41,138 nt of DNA from an uncultured Clostridia bacterium (GTDB lineage: Bacteria > Bacillota > Clostridia > Oscillospirales > Oscillospiraceae): NCBI GenBank assembly GCA_947307255.1, contig CAMZIO010000014.1, positions 1 through 41,138 of the forward strand, in the 5' to 3' direction. Under the pieces are notes generated by a model, which searched no databases, was not told the origin of the DNA, and was given only the letters and a program-made list of their open reading frames with translations. Shown piece after piece: positions 32,836-41,065 of this stretch (position 1 is its first letter; every line of letters starts with the position of its first letter). Position numbers and translations under genes: made by a program.

Positions 32836-32906
32836 TATTGTTTTACTCTCAAAGAGCAGGAAGGGGACACTTCCTTACGAGGTGCCGTCATCCGGCGCGC
32901 TTTTTC
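32836..32906. repeat. Dispersed repeat, copy 1, 3' of moaB
   Basis: The 44 bases at 32836-32879 (reverse complement) match 41087-41129 with only a few substitutions and one indel. The core includes GAAGTGTC(C/T)CCTTCC and CTGCTCTTTG. The 5' part of the element on the minus strand (32880-32900) forms a different hairpin in each copy; here GTGCCG/CGGCGC followed on the plus strand by TTTTT, so plus-strand transcripts could terminate in it. It lies immediately 3' of moaB. Confidence 0.85.
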
Positions 32907-32910
32907 TTTT

Positions 32911-33405
32911 TCAATCCTTGAGCTGCGAGCAGTCCATGGGTTTTCCGATCAGCGTCTCCAGCGCGTGATCAAGCGCGGGCAGCACCGCCTCCAGATTTTC
33001 CTTTGCCGCCTTGGGGCTGCCGGGGAGATTGATAATCAAGCTGCTGCCGCAAATCCCCGCCGCCGCGCGCGAGAGCATCGCGCGCGGGGTAATCTGCATC
33101 GAGGCGCAGCGCATCGCCTCCGGTATGCCGGGGACGAGCCGCTCGCACACGGCGATCGTGGCCTCCGGCGTTACGTCCCGCGGGGCAAGGCCCGTGCCGC
33201 CGGTGGTGGCGATCAAGGCAACGCCGTCCTGCGCGGCCCGGCGCAGCGCGCGCTCGATCTGCTCCTGCTCGTCCGGCACGAGGTCAATTTCGTCCACCGC
33301 GTAGCCCGCTGTGGTCAGAAGCTCGCGCACCAGCGGGCCGCCCATATCCGCGCGTTCGCCGCGGTAGCTGCGGTCGCTGACGGTAATGACTCTGGCTGTA
33401 AACAC
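32911..33405 (-). CDS. Molybdopterin adenylyltransferase-type protein (MoaB/MogA)
   Basis: 164 residues, a single MoCF_biosynth domain: VITVSDRSYRGERADMGGP at the N terminus, IATTGGTGLAPRDVTPEAT as the molybdopterin-binding loop, and LIINLPGSPKAAKENL. It adenylylates molybdopterin before metal insertion. The start is a GTG (33403-33405) preceded by GTGAGG, eight bases after the moeA-like stop; no ATG in frame is near. It is the last gene of the mod-moa cluster. Confidence 0.92.
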   Translation of the reverse strand: MFTARVITVSDRSYRGERADMGGPLVRELLTTAGYAVDEIDLVPDEQEQIERALRRAAQDGVALIATTGGTGLAPRDVTPEATIAVCERLVPGIPEAMRCASMQITPRAMLSRAAAGICGSSLIINLPGSPKAAKENLEAVLPALDHALETLIGKPMDCSQLKD

Positions 33406-33413
33406 GGCTGTCC

Positions 33414-34433
33414 TCACTTTCCAAAGGGGCAGAGCGGGTAGTGGCAGGGCTTGCAGCCGAGGCACAGCCCGCCCTCTCCCATCTGCGTGAAATCCTTTTT
33501 CTCCATCATAACGCCTGCCGCGATGCGCGGCAGGGCCAGATCGAAAATCGTCGCCGCCGCGTACATCACACAGCCCGGCAGGCCCAGGATCGGCATGCCG
33601 TCGTCGAAATAGCCCAGCAGAAACATCGCCCCGGGCAGCACCGGCGCGCCGTAGGTAACGATGCGCGCGCCGCTTTGTTTGATCGCGCCGGGCGTGTTGT
33701 CGTCCGGATCGACGCTCATCCCGCCGGTGCAGAGAATCAGATCCAGATCTTTTTCCCGCATGGTGCGGATGGCGGCGAGGATATGCTCCAAGGCGTCGTC
33801 CACCGTGATATGCTCGGTCATCTCGATGCCGTAAACGCCGAGCTTGCGCTCCAGCACGGGGGTAAAGGCGTCCGCAATGCGGCCGTGGAACACCTCGCTG
33901 CCCGTGGTGATGACGCCCGCGCGGCGCAGCTTGTAGGGCAGCAGCTCCAAAATCGGTTTTTCTCCGACGATACGCTCCGCTGCGGCGAGCTTCTCCTCCT
34001 CGATCACCAGTGGGATCACGCGCGTGCCGCACAGCTTGTCCCCCGGCTGCACCGGCGTATCGCCGCGGCGCGTGGCAATCATCAGCTCGTCGATGGCGTT
34101 GACCGCGTTGAGCTTTTCCCGGTCCACGCGGAACAGTCCCGCGCGCGCGGCGCACAGCTCGATCTTGCCCTCCTTGACGGCGCTGCGCTCCATGCCGTCA
34201 TTGAGGCACAGGGCGCACATCCGCTCCGCCGCGTCGTTTTCGTGCAGGATGCCCTCGCGCATCTCCCAGACGTAGAGATTCTCCTTGCCCATCGAAAGCA
34301 GCACCGGGATATCCGCCTCCGTTACGATATGGCCCTTGCGAAAGCGTGCGTCCTTGTATTCGCCGGGGATGATCTGCGTCATATCGTGGCAGAGCACCTG
34401 TCCCACGGCGTCCTCGGTCCGAATCAGCTTCAT
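33414..34433 (-). CDS. MoeA-like molybdopterin-binding protein with C-terminal cysteine cluster
   Basis: 339 residues. The C-terminal half is a MoCF_biosynth domain (ITTGSEVFHGRIADAF, LCTGGMSVDPDD, LGLPGCVMYA). The N-terminal half differs from classical MoeA (KLIRTEDAVGQVLCHDMTQI). The last about 20 residues carry CLGCKPCHYPLCPFGK, four cysteines that could bind iron-sulfur or metal. It probably takes the MoeA role, inserting molybdate into adenylated molybdopterin; no other MoeA lies in the cluster. ATG 34431-34433 overlaps the MOSC stop by four bases (ATGA) with GGAGGAGG upstream. Confidence 0.85.
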   Translation of the reverse strand: MKLIRTEDAVGQVLCHDMTQIIPGEYKDARFRKGHIVTEADIPVLLSMGKENLYVWEMREGILHENDAAERMCALCLNDGMERSAVKEGKIELCAARAGLFRVDREKLNAVNAIDELMIATRRGDTPVQPGDKLCGTRVIPLVIEEEKLAAAERIVGEKPILELLPYKLRRAGVITTGSEVFHGRIADAFTPVLERKLGVYGIEMTEHITVDDALEHILAAIRTMREKDLDLILCTGGMSVDPDDNTPGAIKQSGARIVTYGAPVLPGAMFLLGYFDDGMPILGLPGCVMYAAATIFDLALPRIAAGVMMEKKDFTQMGEGGLCLGCKPCHYPLCPFGK

Positions 34434-34870
34434 CTTGTTTCCTCCTCCACTGTGATCGTATCGCCGGCGCGGATCGTTCCCTCCTCGCGCACGACGGCGA
34501 AGACGCCCTCCGTCGGCATGACACATTGGCCGGTCGTGCGGCGGATGGCGCAGTCGTTGTGGCACTCCTTGCCGATCTGCGTAATCTCAAGCAGCGCCTC
34601 CCCCACGCGCAGCAGCGTGCCGACGGGCAGCGATTTCAGCTCGATCCCCTCGCTAAGGACGTTCTCGGCAAAATCTCCGGCGGCAAGCGTAAAGCCCAGC
34701 GCGCGCATTTTATCCACGCTCTCGTTCGCCAGCAGGCTGACCTGCCGGTGCCAGTTGCCTGCGTGCGCGTCGCCCACGATGCCGTGCCGGCAGCGCAGTA
34801 TAATCTGCGCGACGGGGTGTTTTTGGGTCCCCTTCCGTTCGCTGATGCAAACGGCCACAACGCTTGCCAT
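34430..34870 (-). CDS. MOSC-domain protein
   Basis: 146 residues, a minimal MOSC domain: HGIVGDAHAGNWHRQVSLL near residue 29 and the conserved cysteine region ECHNDCAIRRTTGQCVMPTEG. MOSC domains handle sulfur at the molybdenum cofactor, as in the C terminus of Mo-cofactor sulfurase. It lies between moaC and the moeA-like gene and is translationally coupled to the latter. Confidence 0.9.
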   Translation of the reverse strand: MASVVAVCISERKGTQKHPVAQIILRCRHGIVGDAHAGNWHRQVSLLANESVDKMRALGFTLAAGDFAENVLSEGIELKSLPVGTLLRVGEALLEITQIGKECHNDCAIRRTTGQCVMPTEGVFAVVREEGTIRAGDTITVEEETR

Positions 34871-34873
34871 CGC

Positions 34874-35344
34874 TCATTCCTCCCTGAAAAAATCGCCGCT
34901 TTTCCCGCCGGACTTGCGCAGCAGGCGAATATCGGTGATCTCCATGTCCTTTTGCAGCGCCTTGCACATATCGTACACGGTCAGCGCCGCGGCGGAAACC
35001 GCCGTCAGCGCCTCCATCTCCACACCGGTTTCCCCCTTGCAGCGCACCGCAGCGCGAATCTCCACGCTATCCTCCGTCAGCGCAAAGCGCACGTCCACGC
35101 CGGTCAGCGCGATCGGGTGACACATTGGGATCAGCTCCCAGGTGCGCTTGGCGGCCAGGATACCCGCCACCTGTGCCACCGCCAGCACGTCGCCCTTCGG
35201 CGTTCCGCCGGTGCGGATCGCCTCCACGGTGGACGGCAGCATTTTCACCCGTCCCGCGGCGACCGCCTCGCGCAGCGTGGGCGGCTTCTCGCTCACGTCC
35301 ACCATGCGGGCACGCCCCTGCGCGTTCAAATGTGTAAAATCCAT
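34874..35344 (-). CDS. moaC: Cyclic pyranopterin monophosphate synthase MoaC
   Basis: 156 residues, the usual length. Hallmarks are [15 protein letters not shown], the [10 protein letters not shown] loop, and [27 protein letters not shown] with active-site residues. It converts the MoaA product to cyclic pyranopterin monophosphate. It starts one base after the moaA stop and ends three bases before the MOSC gene. Confidence 0.96.
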   Translation of the reverse strand: MDFTHLNAQGRARMVDVSEKPPTLREAVAAGRVKMLPSTVEAIRTGGTPKGDVLAVAQVAGILAAKRTWELIPMCHPIALTGVDVRFALTEDSVEIRAAVRCKGETGVEMEALTAVSAAALTVYDMCKALQKDMEITDIRLLRKSGGKSGDFFREE

Positions 35345-35345
35345 C

Positions 35346-36293
35346 TCATCCTCCGATCTCGTTCATCGCGCGCGGCGTTTCGCTGCACTCGCACTGTGTC
35401 AGCCGATGTCCCGCGGGCTTGCGCGCAGCCGCCTCGCGGATCGCCTGCTCCAGCGCCGCGCCGTGTTTTCCGCGCAGCGGAAACTCCGCCGCGGAATGCA
35501 GGCAGGGCTTGAGCTTGCCGTCCGCCGTAACGCGGATACGGTTGCACCGCGCGCAAAAGCACCCACTCATGGCGCGAATCAGCCCCACCGTGCCCCGGCT
35601 GCCCGGCACGCGGTACAGCTCCGCCACGCCGTCGCCACCGATCATTTCCAGCTCCGGCACGGCGGTAAGCACCGCCTGTGCCGAGAGGAACCGCTCGCGC
35701 GGCCAAGCCGCACACACCCCCATGGGCATCAGCTCAATAAAGCGCACGCAGTAGTCCGTATCCTTCGTCAGCGCGGCAAAGTCGCGGATCTCATCGTCGT
35801 TGATTCCGCCGAGCAGAACGACGTTGAGTTTGGTGTTTTCAAATCCCGCCTCCCGCGCGGCGGCCAAGCCGCGCTGCACGTCCGCCAGCGTCCCCCGCCG
35901 TGTGATGGAGCGAAAGCGTGTGGAATCAAGGGAATCGACGCTCACGTTCAGCCGGTCTACCCCGGCGCTTCTGAGCTCCTTTGCCATTGCGGGCAGGAGG
36001 CTGCCGTTGGTCGTAAGTGTCAGCTCCTCCAGTCCCTCGACGGCGCGCAGCATACGGCACAGCGATACGATCCCGGGCCGCAGCAGAGGCTCTCCTCCCG
36101 TCAGGCGGATCTTCTTCACGCCGCAGCGCACCGCCGCGGCGCCGATTTCAGCAAGCTCCTCCAGGCTGAGGATCTCGCTGCGCGCCTTTTTGCACACGCC
36201 CGCCGCGCTCATGCAGTACACGCAGCGGTAGTTGCAAAGGTCCGTTACCGAAAGACGCAGGTATTCGATTTTCCGTCCGAAGGCGTCTTGCAT
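35346..36293 (-). CDS. moaA: GTP 3',8-cyclase MoaA (radical SAM)
   Basis: 315 residues. The N-terminal radical-SAM cluster motif is CNYRCVYC, with TGGEPLLR. The C-terminal GTP-binding cluster is [20 protein letters not shown]. MoaA opens GTP to 3',8-cyclo-7,8-dihydro-GTP, the first step of molybdopterin synthesis. The C terminus ends with GG after a Cys-rich stretch ([15 protein letters not shown]), in keeping with the functional Gly-Gly tail of MoaA. RBS GGAGAAG; nine bases after modC. Confidence 0.96.
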   Translation of the reverse strand: MQDAFGRKIEYLRLSVTDLCNYRCVYCMSAAGVCKKARSEILSLEELAEIGAAAVRCGVKKIRLTGGEPLLRPGIVSLCRMLRAVEGLEELTLTTNGSLLPAMAKELRSAGVDRLNVSVDSLDSTRFRSITRRGTLADVQRGLAAAREAGFENTKLNVVLLGGINDDEIRDFAALTKDTDYCVRFIELMPMGVCAAWPRERFLSAQAVLTAVPELEMIGGDGVAELYRVPGSRGTVGLIRAMSGCFCARCNRIRVTADGKLKPCLHSAAEFPLRGKHGAALEQAIREAAARKPAGHRLTQCECSETPRAMNEIGG

Positions 36294-36302
36294 CTCTTCT
36301 CC

Positions 36303-37349
36303 TTATCCCGTCGTATCAACCAGCGGCATCACCTGTCCGGGCGCAACCGCCACGCACAGCGTTTCAGGCCGGCCCAGCGCGTTCCACCGCGCCGCGCCCA
36401 GCTCGATACAAAGCTGCGCGCTCCCGTTTTGGGGCAGCAGCAGCAAAATCACGTTCTCGCCGTCCGGGACCGCGCGCAGCACGCGGCAGACGATCGCGTT
36501 CGCCTCCTCCGGCACGGCGACGTGGAAATTGCGCACGCCCACGCAGTTCGCCGCATCGGGGATCTCCTGCGCGCTCGTCAACGTAACGCCCCAGTCGGCG
36601 CACAGCGCACGGTGCGCGTCCATGCGGCGCGCCTTCGAGTAGTTTTTGCAGCCGGTCAGCAGCGCGGCGCTGCGGCTGCGCGGCGCGCGCAGCAGCGTTT
36701 GCACGCTCTGTTTTTCCTCGCTGCGGCCGTTCGTCAGCACGCAAACCGTGTCGCACAGATGGCAAACCTCCTCGCGGCTGTGCGAAACGAAGAGAATCTC
36801 TCCGTCAAAAGCAGCGAGCGCGTCCAGCAGCTCCAGCTCAAGCTGCCACTTGAGAAAACCGTCCAGCGCAGACAGCGGCTCGTCGAGCAGCAGCAGCTCC
36901 GGCTCGCCGGCCAGAATCCGCGCGAGCGCCGTGCGCTGCTGCTGTCCGCCGGAGAGTTGATGCGGCTTGCTGCGCGCCTGCTCCTCCAGATGAAAGGCGC
37001 GCAGCTTTTCCGCCACGATCCGCTCCCGCTCGGCGCGGGGCCTGTCGTGTGCCCCCAGCGCGATATTCTGGGCGACGGTCATGTTGGGAAAGAGCGCGTA
37101 TTGCTGGAACAGATAGCCCACGCGCCGCTGCTGCGGCGGCAGGTTGATGCGTCGCTCGCTGTCGAACAGCGTGCGCTCACCCAATACGATCCGCCCGCGG
37201 TCGGGCGTCTTTACGCCGGCAATGCATTGGAGCGTTACGCTCTTGCCGCAGCCCGACGCGCCCAGCAGCGCCAGCTTTTCCCGCTGCGTTTCAAAATGTA
37301 CGTTTAGCGAAAAATCCCCCAGGCGCTTTTCGATATCGACCTTCAGCAT
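36303..37349 (-). CDS. modC: Molybdate ABC transporter ATPase ModC
   Basis: 348 residues. The ATPase domain has Walker A GASGCGKS, Q-loop FQQYALFPNMTV, signature LSGGQQQR and Walker B LLLLDEPLSALD. The C-terminal about 100 residues resemble a mop/TOBE-like regulatory domain (VRNFHVAVPEEANAIVCRV). The start ATG 37347-37349 overlaps the modB end by seven bases; the upstream open frame is a shadow of modB. Confidence 0.92.
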   Translation of the reverse strand: MLKVDIEKRLGDFSLNVHFETQREKLALLGASGCGKSVTLQCIAGVKTPDRGRIVLGERTLFDSERRINLPPQQRRVGYLFQQYALFPNMTVAQNIALGAHDRPRAERERIVAEKLRAFHLEEQARSKPHQLSGGQQQRTALARILAGEPELLLLDEPLSALDGFLKWQLELELLDALAAFDGEILFVSHSREEVCHLCDTVCVLTNGRSEEKQSVQTLLRAPRSRSAALLTGCKNYSKARRMDAHRALCADWGVTLTSAQEIPDAANCVGVRNFHVAVPEEANAIVCRVLRAVPDGENVILLLLPQNGSAQLCIELGAARWNALGRPETLCVAVAPGQVMPLVDTTG

Positions 37350-38011
37350 TTGCCCACCCCCTCGCGCCGCTCCAGCAGGTTGACCGCCAGCAGCACCACC
37401 GCGGAAATGGCGATATTTACCAGCACCCAGCGCAGCGCCAGCGCGTCGTTTCCGATGCTCCAGAGCTGGTAGACCTCGGTGGCCACCGTGGCGGTGCGCC
37501 CCGGGGAGTAGCCGGCAATCATGCTGGTCGCACCGTATTCGCCCAGCGCGCGGGCAAAGGCCAGCACCGCCCCGGCCAAAATGCCGGCGCGGCAACAGGG
37601 CATGCGGATGCACCAGAAAATATAGGTGTTGGAAAGGCCCAGCGTCTGTCCCGCCAGCGTCAGCGTCTCGTCAAATGCCTCGAACGCGCCGCGCGCCGTG
37701 CGGTACATCAGCGGGAAGACAATCACGCTGACGGCGAAGATCGCCGACCACCACTGCATCGTCAGGCGCGCTCCGAAGTGTGCCATCGCCCAGGCGCCAA
37801 GGATGCGGCGCGGACCGAGCACGCGCAGCAGCAGATAGCCTACCACCGTCGGCGGCAGCACCAGCGGCAGCGTGAGCAGCACGTCCAGCGCGCCCTTGAC
37901 GGCGCGCGGCAGCTTTGCGATATAATACGCCGCGGCGATGCCGGCGAAAAACACGATCACCGACGAAATCGCCGCAATGCGCAGGGAATTGAGCAGCGGA
38001 AACCAGTTCAT
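37343..38011 (-). CDS. modB: Molybdate ABC transporter permease ModB
   Basis: 222 residues, five or six membrane helices. PLVLPPTVVGYLLL is typical of ModB, and the EAA-type loop RALGEYGATSMIAG contacts ModC. It starts after a 217-base hairpin-rich spacer from modA and overlaps modC. Confidence 0.95.
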   Translation of the reverse strand: MNWFPLLNSLRIAAISSVIVFFAGIAAAYYIAKLPRAVKGALDVLLTLPLVLPPTVVGYLLLRVLGPRRILGAWAMAHFGARLTMQWWSAIFAVSVIVFPLMYRTARGAFEAFDETLTLAGQTLGLSNTYIFWCIRMPCCRAGILAGAVLAFARALGEYGATSMIAGYSPGRTATVATEVYQLWSIGNDALALRWVLVNIAISAVVLLAVNLLERREGVGKC

Positions 38012-38228
38012 AAATCGCTCCTTGTACGCCTTTCAAAAAGCACAGGACGCCGGGGCGGGCTCTCCCGCTCCGGCGGGGAGATTCGGTTGCCTGTGATCAC
38101 CTGCAATCAGGCGCTTTCTTCATCAGAGGCTTCTTCTCTGAAAATTGTGGGGTGGGTTTGGGAGGGGATTGGTATCCCCTCCCGGTCTGTTTCCATCATG
38201 GCGCGCCATCGGCGCGCTGCTGCAGGGA
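38012..38228 (-). other. Hairpin-rich spacer between modA and modB
   Basis: This 217-base gap is unusual in an otherwise packed operon. It contains the 12-base palindrome ATGGCGCGCCAT followed by a GCGCGCC/GGCGCGC pair (about 38199-38219), a perfect 10-base-pair hairpin GGGAGGGGAT/ATCCCCTCCC (38160-38183), and smaller CAGAG/CTCTG (about 38123-38139) and GCCTG/CAGGC hairpins. None has a T tract on the minus strand. No promoter of good quality was seen. It may stabilise modA mRNA or attenuate the downstream genes. Confidence 0.6.
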
Positions 38229-39095
38229 TCAAGAATTTGATCCTTGCAGCGGAGTAAAGCCCACCGCTTCAAACACCGCGCCGGCCGCGTCGGTCTTGAG
38301 ATAGTCGAGGAACGCCTTCGCCTCGTCGGGATGCTCGCTGACGTTCAGGACCGCCGCCGGGTAGATGACCCGACCGCACATATCCGCCGTAGCGGTGTCC
38401 ACCACGGCGAGGCTTGCCGAGCAGGCATCGGTTGCATAGATGACGCCGCAGTCCACCGCCGCCTCTGCCACCTGCGCGGCAACCTCCTTGACATTGGAGC
38501 CGTAGGTCAGCACGCCGGCGTCGGCCAGCGCCTGCTCGTCCAGACCGTAGTAGTCAAAAATCTTCTGCGTGTACTGGCCGACGGGCACGTCGCTGTTGCC
38601 CATGGCGAGCAGCACGCCGCCGCTTTTGAGCGCCGCGGCCAGCGCGTCGTAGGAATCGATCCCCTTGGGGTTGCCGTCCGGCACGCACAGCGCCACCTTG
38701 TTCTCCAACAAATCGCAGCGCGTATCGGAAAGGACGAAGTCCAGTTGCTCCGTATTCACCGCAGGATCGGCCTTGCTGTCCAACTGATTCATCTGCTTGG
38801 GCGACGCAGAGAGAAACAGATCGCACGCTGCGCCCTCCTGAATCTGCGTCTTGAGCTTGCCGGAGGAGTCGAAATTGAACCGCAGCGTTACGTTCGGCGC
38901 CACCTCGCGGTACTTTTCCGCGATCTCGGTCAGCGTCTCCGTCAGCGACGCAGCGGCAAATACCGTCAGCTCGACCGGCTCTCCCGTCTGCGCCGGCTCC
39001 TCCGATGGAGAATTCTCTTCCTTTCCTGCGCCGCAGCCGGTCAGCAGCGTACAAAGCAGCATCCCGACAAGAAGCAACGATAAAACTCTTTTCAT
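38229..39095 (-). CDS. modA: Molybdate-binding lipoprotein ModA
   Basis: 288 residues. The lipoprotein signal MKRVLSLLLVGMLLCTLLTGC leads to a periplasmic-binding fold: LTVFAAASLTETLTEIAEKY (oxyanion-binding Ser), FNFDSSGKLKTQIQEGAACD, and the late VAEAAVDCGVIYATDA. It delivers molybdate or tungstate to ModBC. The start ATG 39093-39095 follows GAGGAGG; an upstream ATG seven codons earlier would put the RBS inside the gene. Confidence 0.94.
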   Translation of the reverse strand: MKRVLSLLLVGMLLCTLLTGCGAGKEENSPSEEPAQTGEPVELTVFAAASLTETLTEIAEKYREVAPNVTLRFNFDSSGKLKTQIQEGAACDLFLSASPKQMNQLDSKADPAVNTEQLDFVLSDTRCDLLENKVALCVPDGNPKGIDSYDALAAALKSGGVLLAMGNSDVPVGQYTQKIFDYYGLDEQALADAGVLTYGSNVKEVAAQVAEAAVDCGVIYATDACSASLAVVDTATADMCGRVIYPAAVLNVSEHPDEAKAFLDYLKTDAAGAVFEAVGFTPLQGSNS

Positions 39096-39160
39096 AAAAA
39101 CCTCCTCGTTATTCATCGCAGCAAATCACGCTTTGCAAAGCAATTACTGATTACAGATTA

Positions 39161-39189
39161 ATTATACCGGACGTCCCCTCCCGGCGCAA
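39161..39189 (-). promoter_or_regulatory. Promoter of the mod-moa cluster
   Basis: On the minus strand TTGCGC (39184-39189), a 17-base spacer and TATAAT (39161-39166), about 66 bases before the modA start. Confidence 0.82.
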
Positions 39190-39197
39190 GCCACATG

Positions 39198-39233
39198 TTC
39201 CGTATTGCAGAACGCTTATATGGTTATACGGAA
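39198..39233. promoter_or_regulatory. Inverted repeat between modA and iclR promoters, candidate IclR-type operator
   Basis: TTCCGTAT (39198-39205) and ATACGGAA (39226-39233) are perfect 8-base inverted arms 20 bases apart. The left arm also begins a shorter imperfect palindrome, GTTCCG-N5-CAGAAC (39197-39213), similar to IclR-family sites of the TTCCG-N5-CGGAA type. It lies between the two divergent -35 boxes, so one regulator could control both directions. Confidence 0.65.
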
Positions 39234-39239
39234 TTTTTC

Positions 39240-39268
39240 TTGTTTTTTGGTAAAAACCGTGCTATGAT
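39240..39268 (+). promoter_or_regulatory. Promoter of iclR-nnrD
   Basis: TTGTTT (39240-39245), a 17-base spacer and TATGAT (39263-39268), giving a very short leader before ATG 39286. Confidence 0.75.
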
Positions 39269-39285
39269 GCGCATGAGGTGATCCC

Positions 39286-40071
39286 ATGCAAACGGAAACG
39301 AAGGGTAATCAGGTGCGCTCCGTCGCCAAGGCGATGGAGCTGCTCGAAGCGCTGCTCGCGCGCCGCGCGCCGATGACGCTGCGCGAGCTGGCCGGCGCGG
39401 TCGGCTATCCGAAAAGCACCGTACACGCGCTGCTTTCCACCCTGCGCGAGCACGGTATGGTCGCCCAGGGCGAGGATGGGCGCTATACGCTGGGCATTCG
39501 GCTGTTTGAGTGCGGCTGCGCCGTGTCGGACAGTTGGGATCTGTCCCGCACCGCGCGGGCCTATTTGGAAAAACTGGCGGATGAGACCGGCGGCAGCTCG
39601 TTCCTCTCCGTGCTGGAGGACGGCTACGTGATATCGCTTGACCAGTGTACGGGCGGCAGCGGCGTGCAGGTCGTGCCGGAGGTCGGCTTTCGCCTGCCCC
39701 TGCACGCGACCTCGCAGGGGAAGCTGCTGCTCGCCACGCTCCCGGATCACGAGATCGTCCGGCGTATGCAGCGCGTCGGCATGCCGGTTTTCACCCCGCA
39801 CACGATCGCGGACGTGGAAACGCTGCTTTCCCGCGCTGCGGAGATTCGTGCGCGCGGCTATGCGGTCGAGGACGGGGAGTATAAGATCGGCCTGCGCTCC
39901 GTATCTGCGCCGGTGTACGACGTAAATGGGCGGGTCTGCTGCGCGATCGGCGTAGTGGGGCTTTTTCGCAAGGTGAGCTCCGAGGAGTTCCAGCGCATCA
40001 TCGGGCAGGTCGCCCGGCACGCACAGCGGCTGTCCCGCGCGCTGGGCTATCACGGCGGCGAGCGGGTGTAA
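39286..40071 (+). CDS. IclR-family transcriptional regulator
   Basis: 261 residues. An N-terminal winged HTH (about 8-70: RSVAKAMELLEAL, TLRELAGAVGYPKSTVHALLSTL) is followed by the IclR effector domain (about 80-255: LHATSQGKLLLA, GYAVEDGEYKIGLRSVSAPVYD). IclR proteins bind small organic acids or sugars. It is divergent from modA with an inverted repeat between them, which suggests autoregulation and perhaps control of the mod-moa cluster. That would be unusual, because molybdate uptake is normally ruled by ModE. RBS GAGGTGA. Confidence 0.92.
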   Translation: MQTETKGNQVRSVAKAMELLEALLARRAPMTLRELAGAVGYPKSTVHALLSTLREHGMVAQGEDGRYTLGIRLFECGCAVSDSWDLSRTARAYLEKLADETGGSSFLSVLEDGYVISLDQCTGGSGVQVVPEVGFRLPLHATSQGKLLLATLPDHEIVRRMQRVGMPVFTPHTIADVETLLSRAAEIRARGYAVEDGEYKIGLRSVSAPVYDVNGRVCCAIGVVGLFRKVSSEEFQRIIGQVARHAQRLSRALGYHGGERV

Positions 40072-40114
40072 GCGCGCTGTGCGGAGGAAAAGCGTTTCTC
40101 GAAAGGAGTATCGT

Positions 40115-41026
40115 ATGGAAATCGTACTGCATCCCATCGGCGCACGGGACGTCCGCGCCGCGCTGCCGGCGCGGCGGGCGGACGGACACAAGGGCACGTT
40201 CGGCAAGCTGCTGATCGTCGGCGGCTCGGTGGGTTACACCGGCGCGCCGTACCTCGCTGCGGAGGCGGCGGTGCGCTCCGGCTGCGGGCTGACCTATCTG
40301 GGCGTACCGTCGTACATTTGGGCGGTTGAGGCGGTCAAGTGCGTATCCGCCATGCCGTTTCCCCTGCCCGACGCGGAGGGCAGGCTGTGCGCGGATGCCT
40401 GCGAACCGATTTTGCAGCGTCTCGCCGCCTGCGACGTGCTCGCGCTCGGTCCGGGGCTTGGCCGCAGCGCAGGCGTGGATGCGCTGGTGCAGCGCGTGCT
40501 GCACGAATGCCCGCTGCCGCTCGTGCTGGACGCAGACGGGCTCAACGCGATCGCGGAAGATCTCTCCGCGCTGGACGCGCGGCGGGATCGCCCGACGGTC
40601 CTCACACCGCACGACGGGGAATTCGCCCGCCTGAGCGGATATTCCCTGTCGGAAATCGACGGGCCGCGGCGCGCCGAACTGGCACGGGAATTTGCCGTGC
40701 GCCACGGCTGCGTGCTGGTGCTCAAGGGCCACCGCACGATCGTCGCGCGGCCGGACGGCACGCTGCTCGTCAACACGGCGGGCGGCTCGGCGCTGGCCAA
40801 AGGCGGCAGCGGCGACGTGCTCACCGGTGTGATCGCCGCGCTGCTGTGCCAGGGCGCGGCGGCGGCAGACGCCGCCGCCTGCGGCGTCTGGCTGCACGCT
40901 CGCGCGGGCGACCTGTTGACAGAGGAGCTGAGCGCCTATTGCGTTACGCCGCAGGATGTGGCGACGCGCGGCCTGGCCAGGGCGTTTTGCGAGGTCCTCG
41001 GCCAACAGGAAAAACCGTCCCTTTGA
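40115..41026 (+). CDS. nnrD: ADP-dependent NAD(P)H-hydrate dehydratase
   Basis: 303 residues, a carbohydrate-kinase-like (ribokinase-type) domain: HKGTFGKLLIVGGSVGYTGAP near residue 23, ALGPGLGRSAG, VLDADGLNAIAED, LTPHDGEFARLSG and the ATP-site NTAGGSALAKGGSGDVLTG. It repairs damaged NADHX/NADPHX. The partner NnrE epimerase domain, often fused at the N terminus, is absent here. ATG 40115 follows GAAAGGAG. It lies 43 bases after iclR on the same strand and probably shares its promoter. Copy 2 of the dispersed repeat follows. Confidence 0.93.
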   Translation: MEIVLHPIGARDVRAALPARRADGHKGTFGKLLIVGGSVGYTGAPYLAAEAAVRSGCGLTYLGVPSYIWAVEAVKCVSAMPFPLPDAEGRLCADACEPILQRLAACDVLALGPGLGRSAGVDALVQRVLHECPLPLVLDADGLNAIAEDLSALDARRDRPTVLTPHDGEFARLSGYSLSEIDGPRRAELAREFAVRHGCVLVLKGHRTIVARPDGTLLVNTAGGSALAKGGSGDVLTGVIAALLCQGAAAADAAACGVWLHARAGDLLTEELSAYCVTPQDVATRGLARAFCEVLGQQEKPSL

Positions 41027-41065
41027 AAAACCGTGAGTCTTTGCTCCCAAACGATAACAAACAGG

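Noticed and set aside
32812..32968. A plus-strand peptide-coding frame through repeat copy 1, with a similar peptide from copy 2
   Set aside because: The shared peptide (KEQEGDTSLR) simply reflects the repeated DNA; there is no RBS and the frame runs antisense into moaB.
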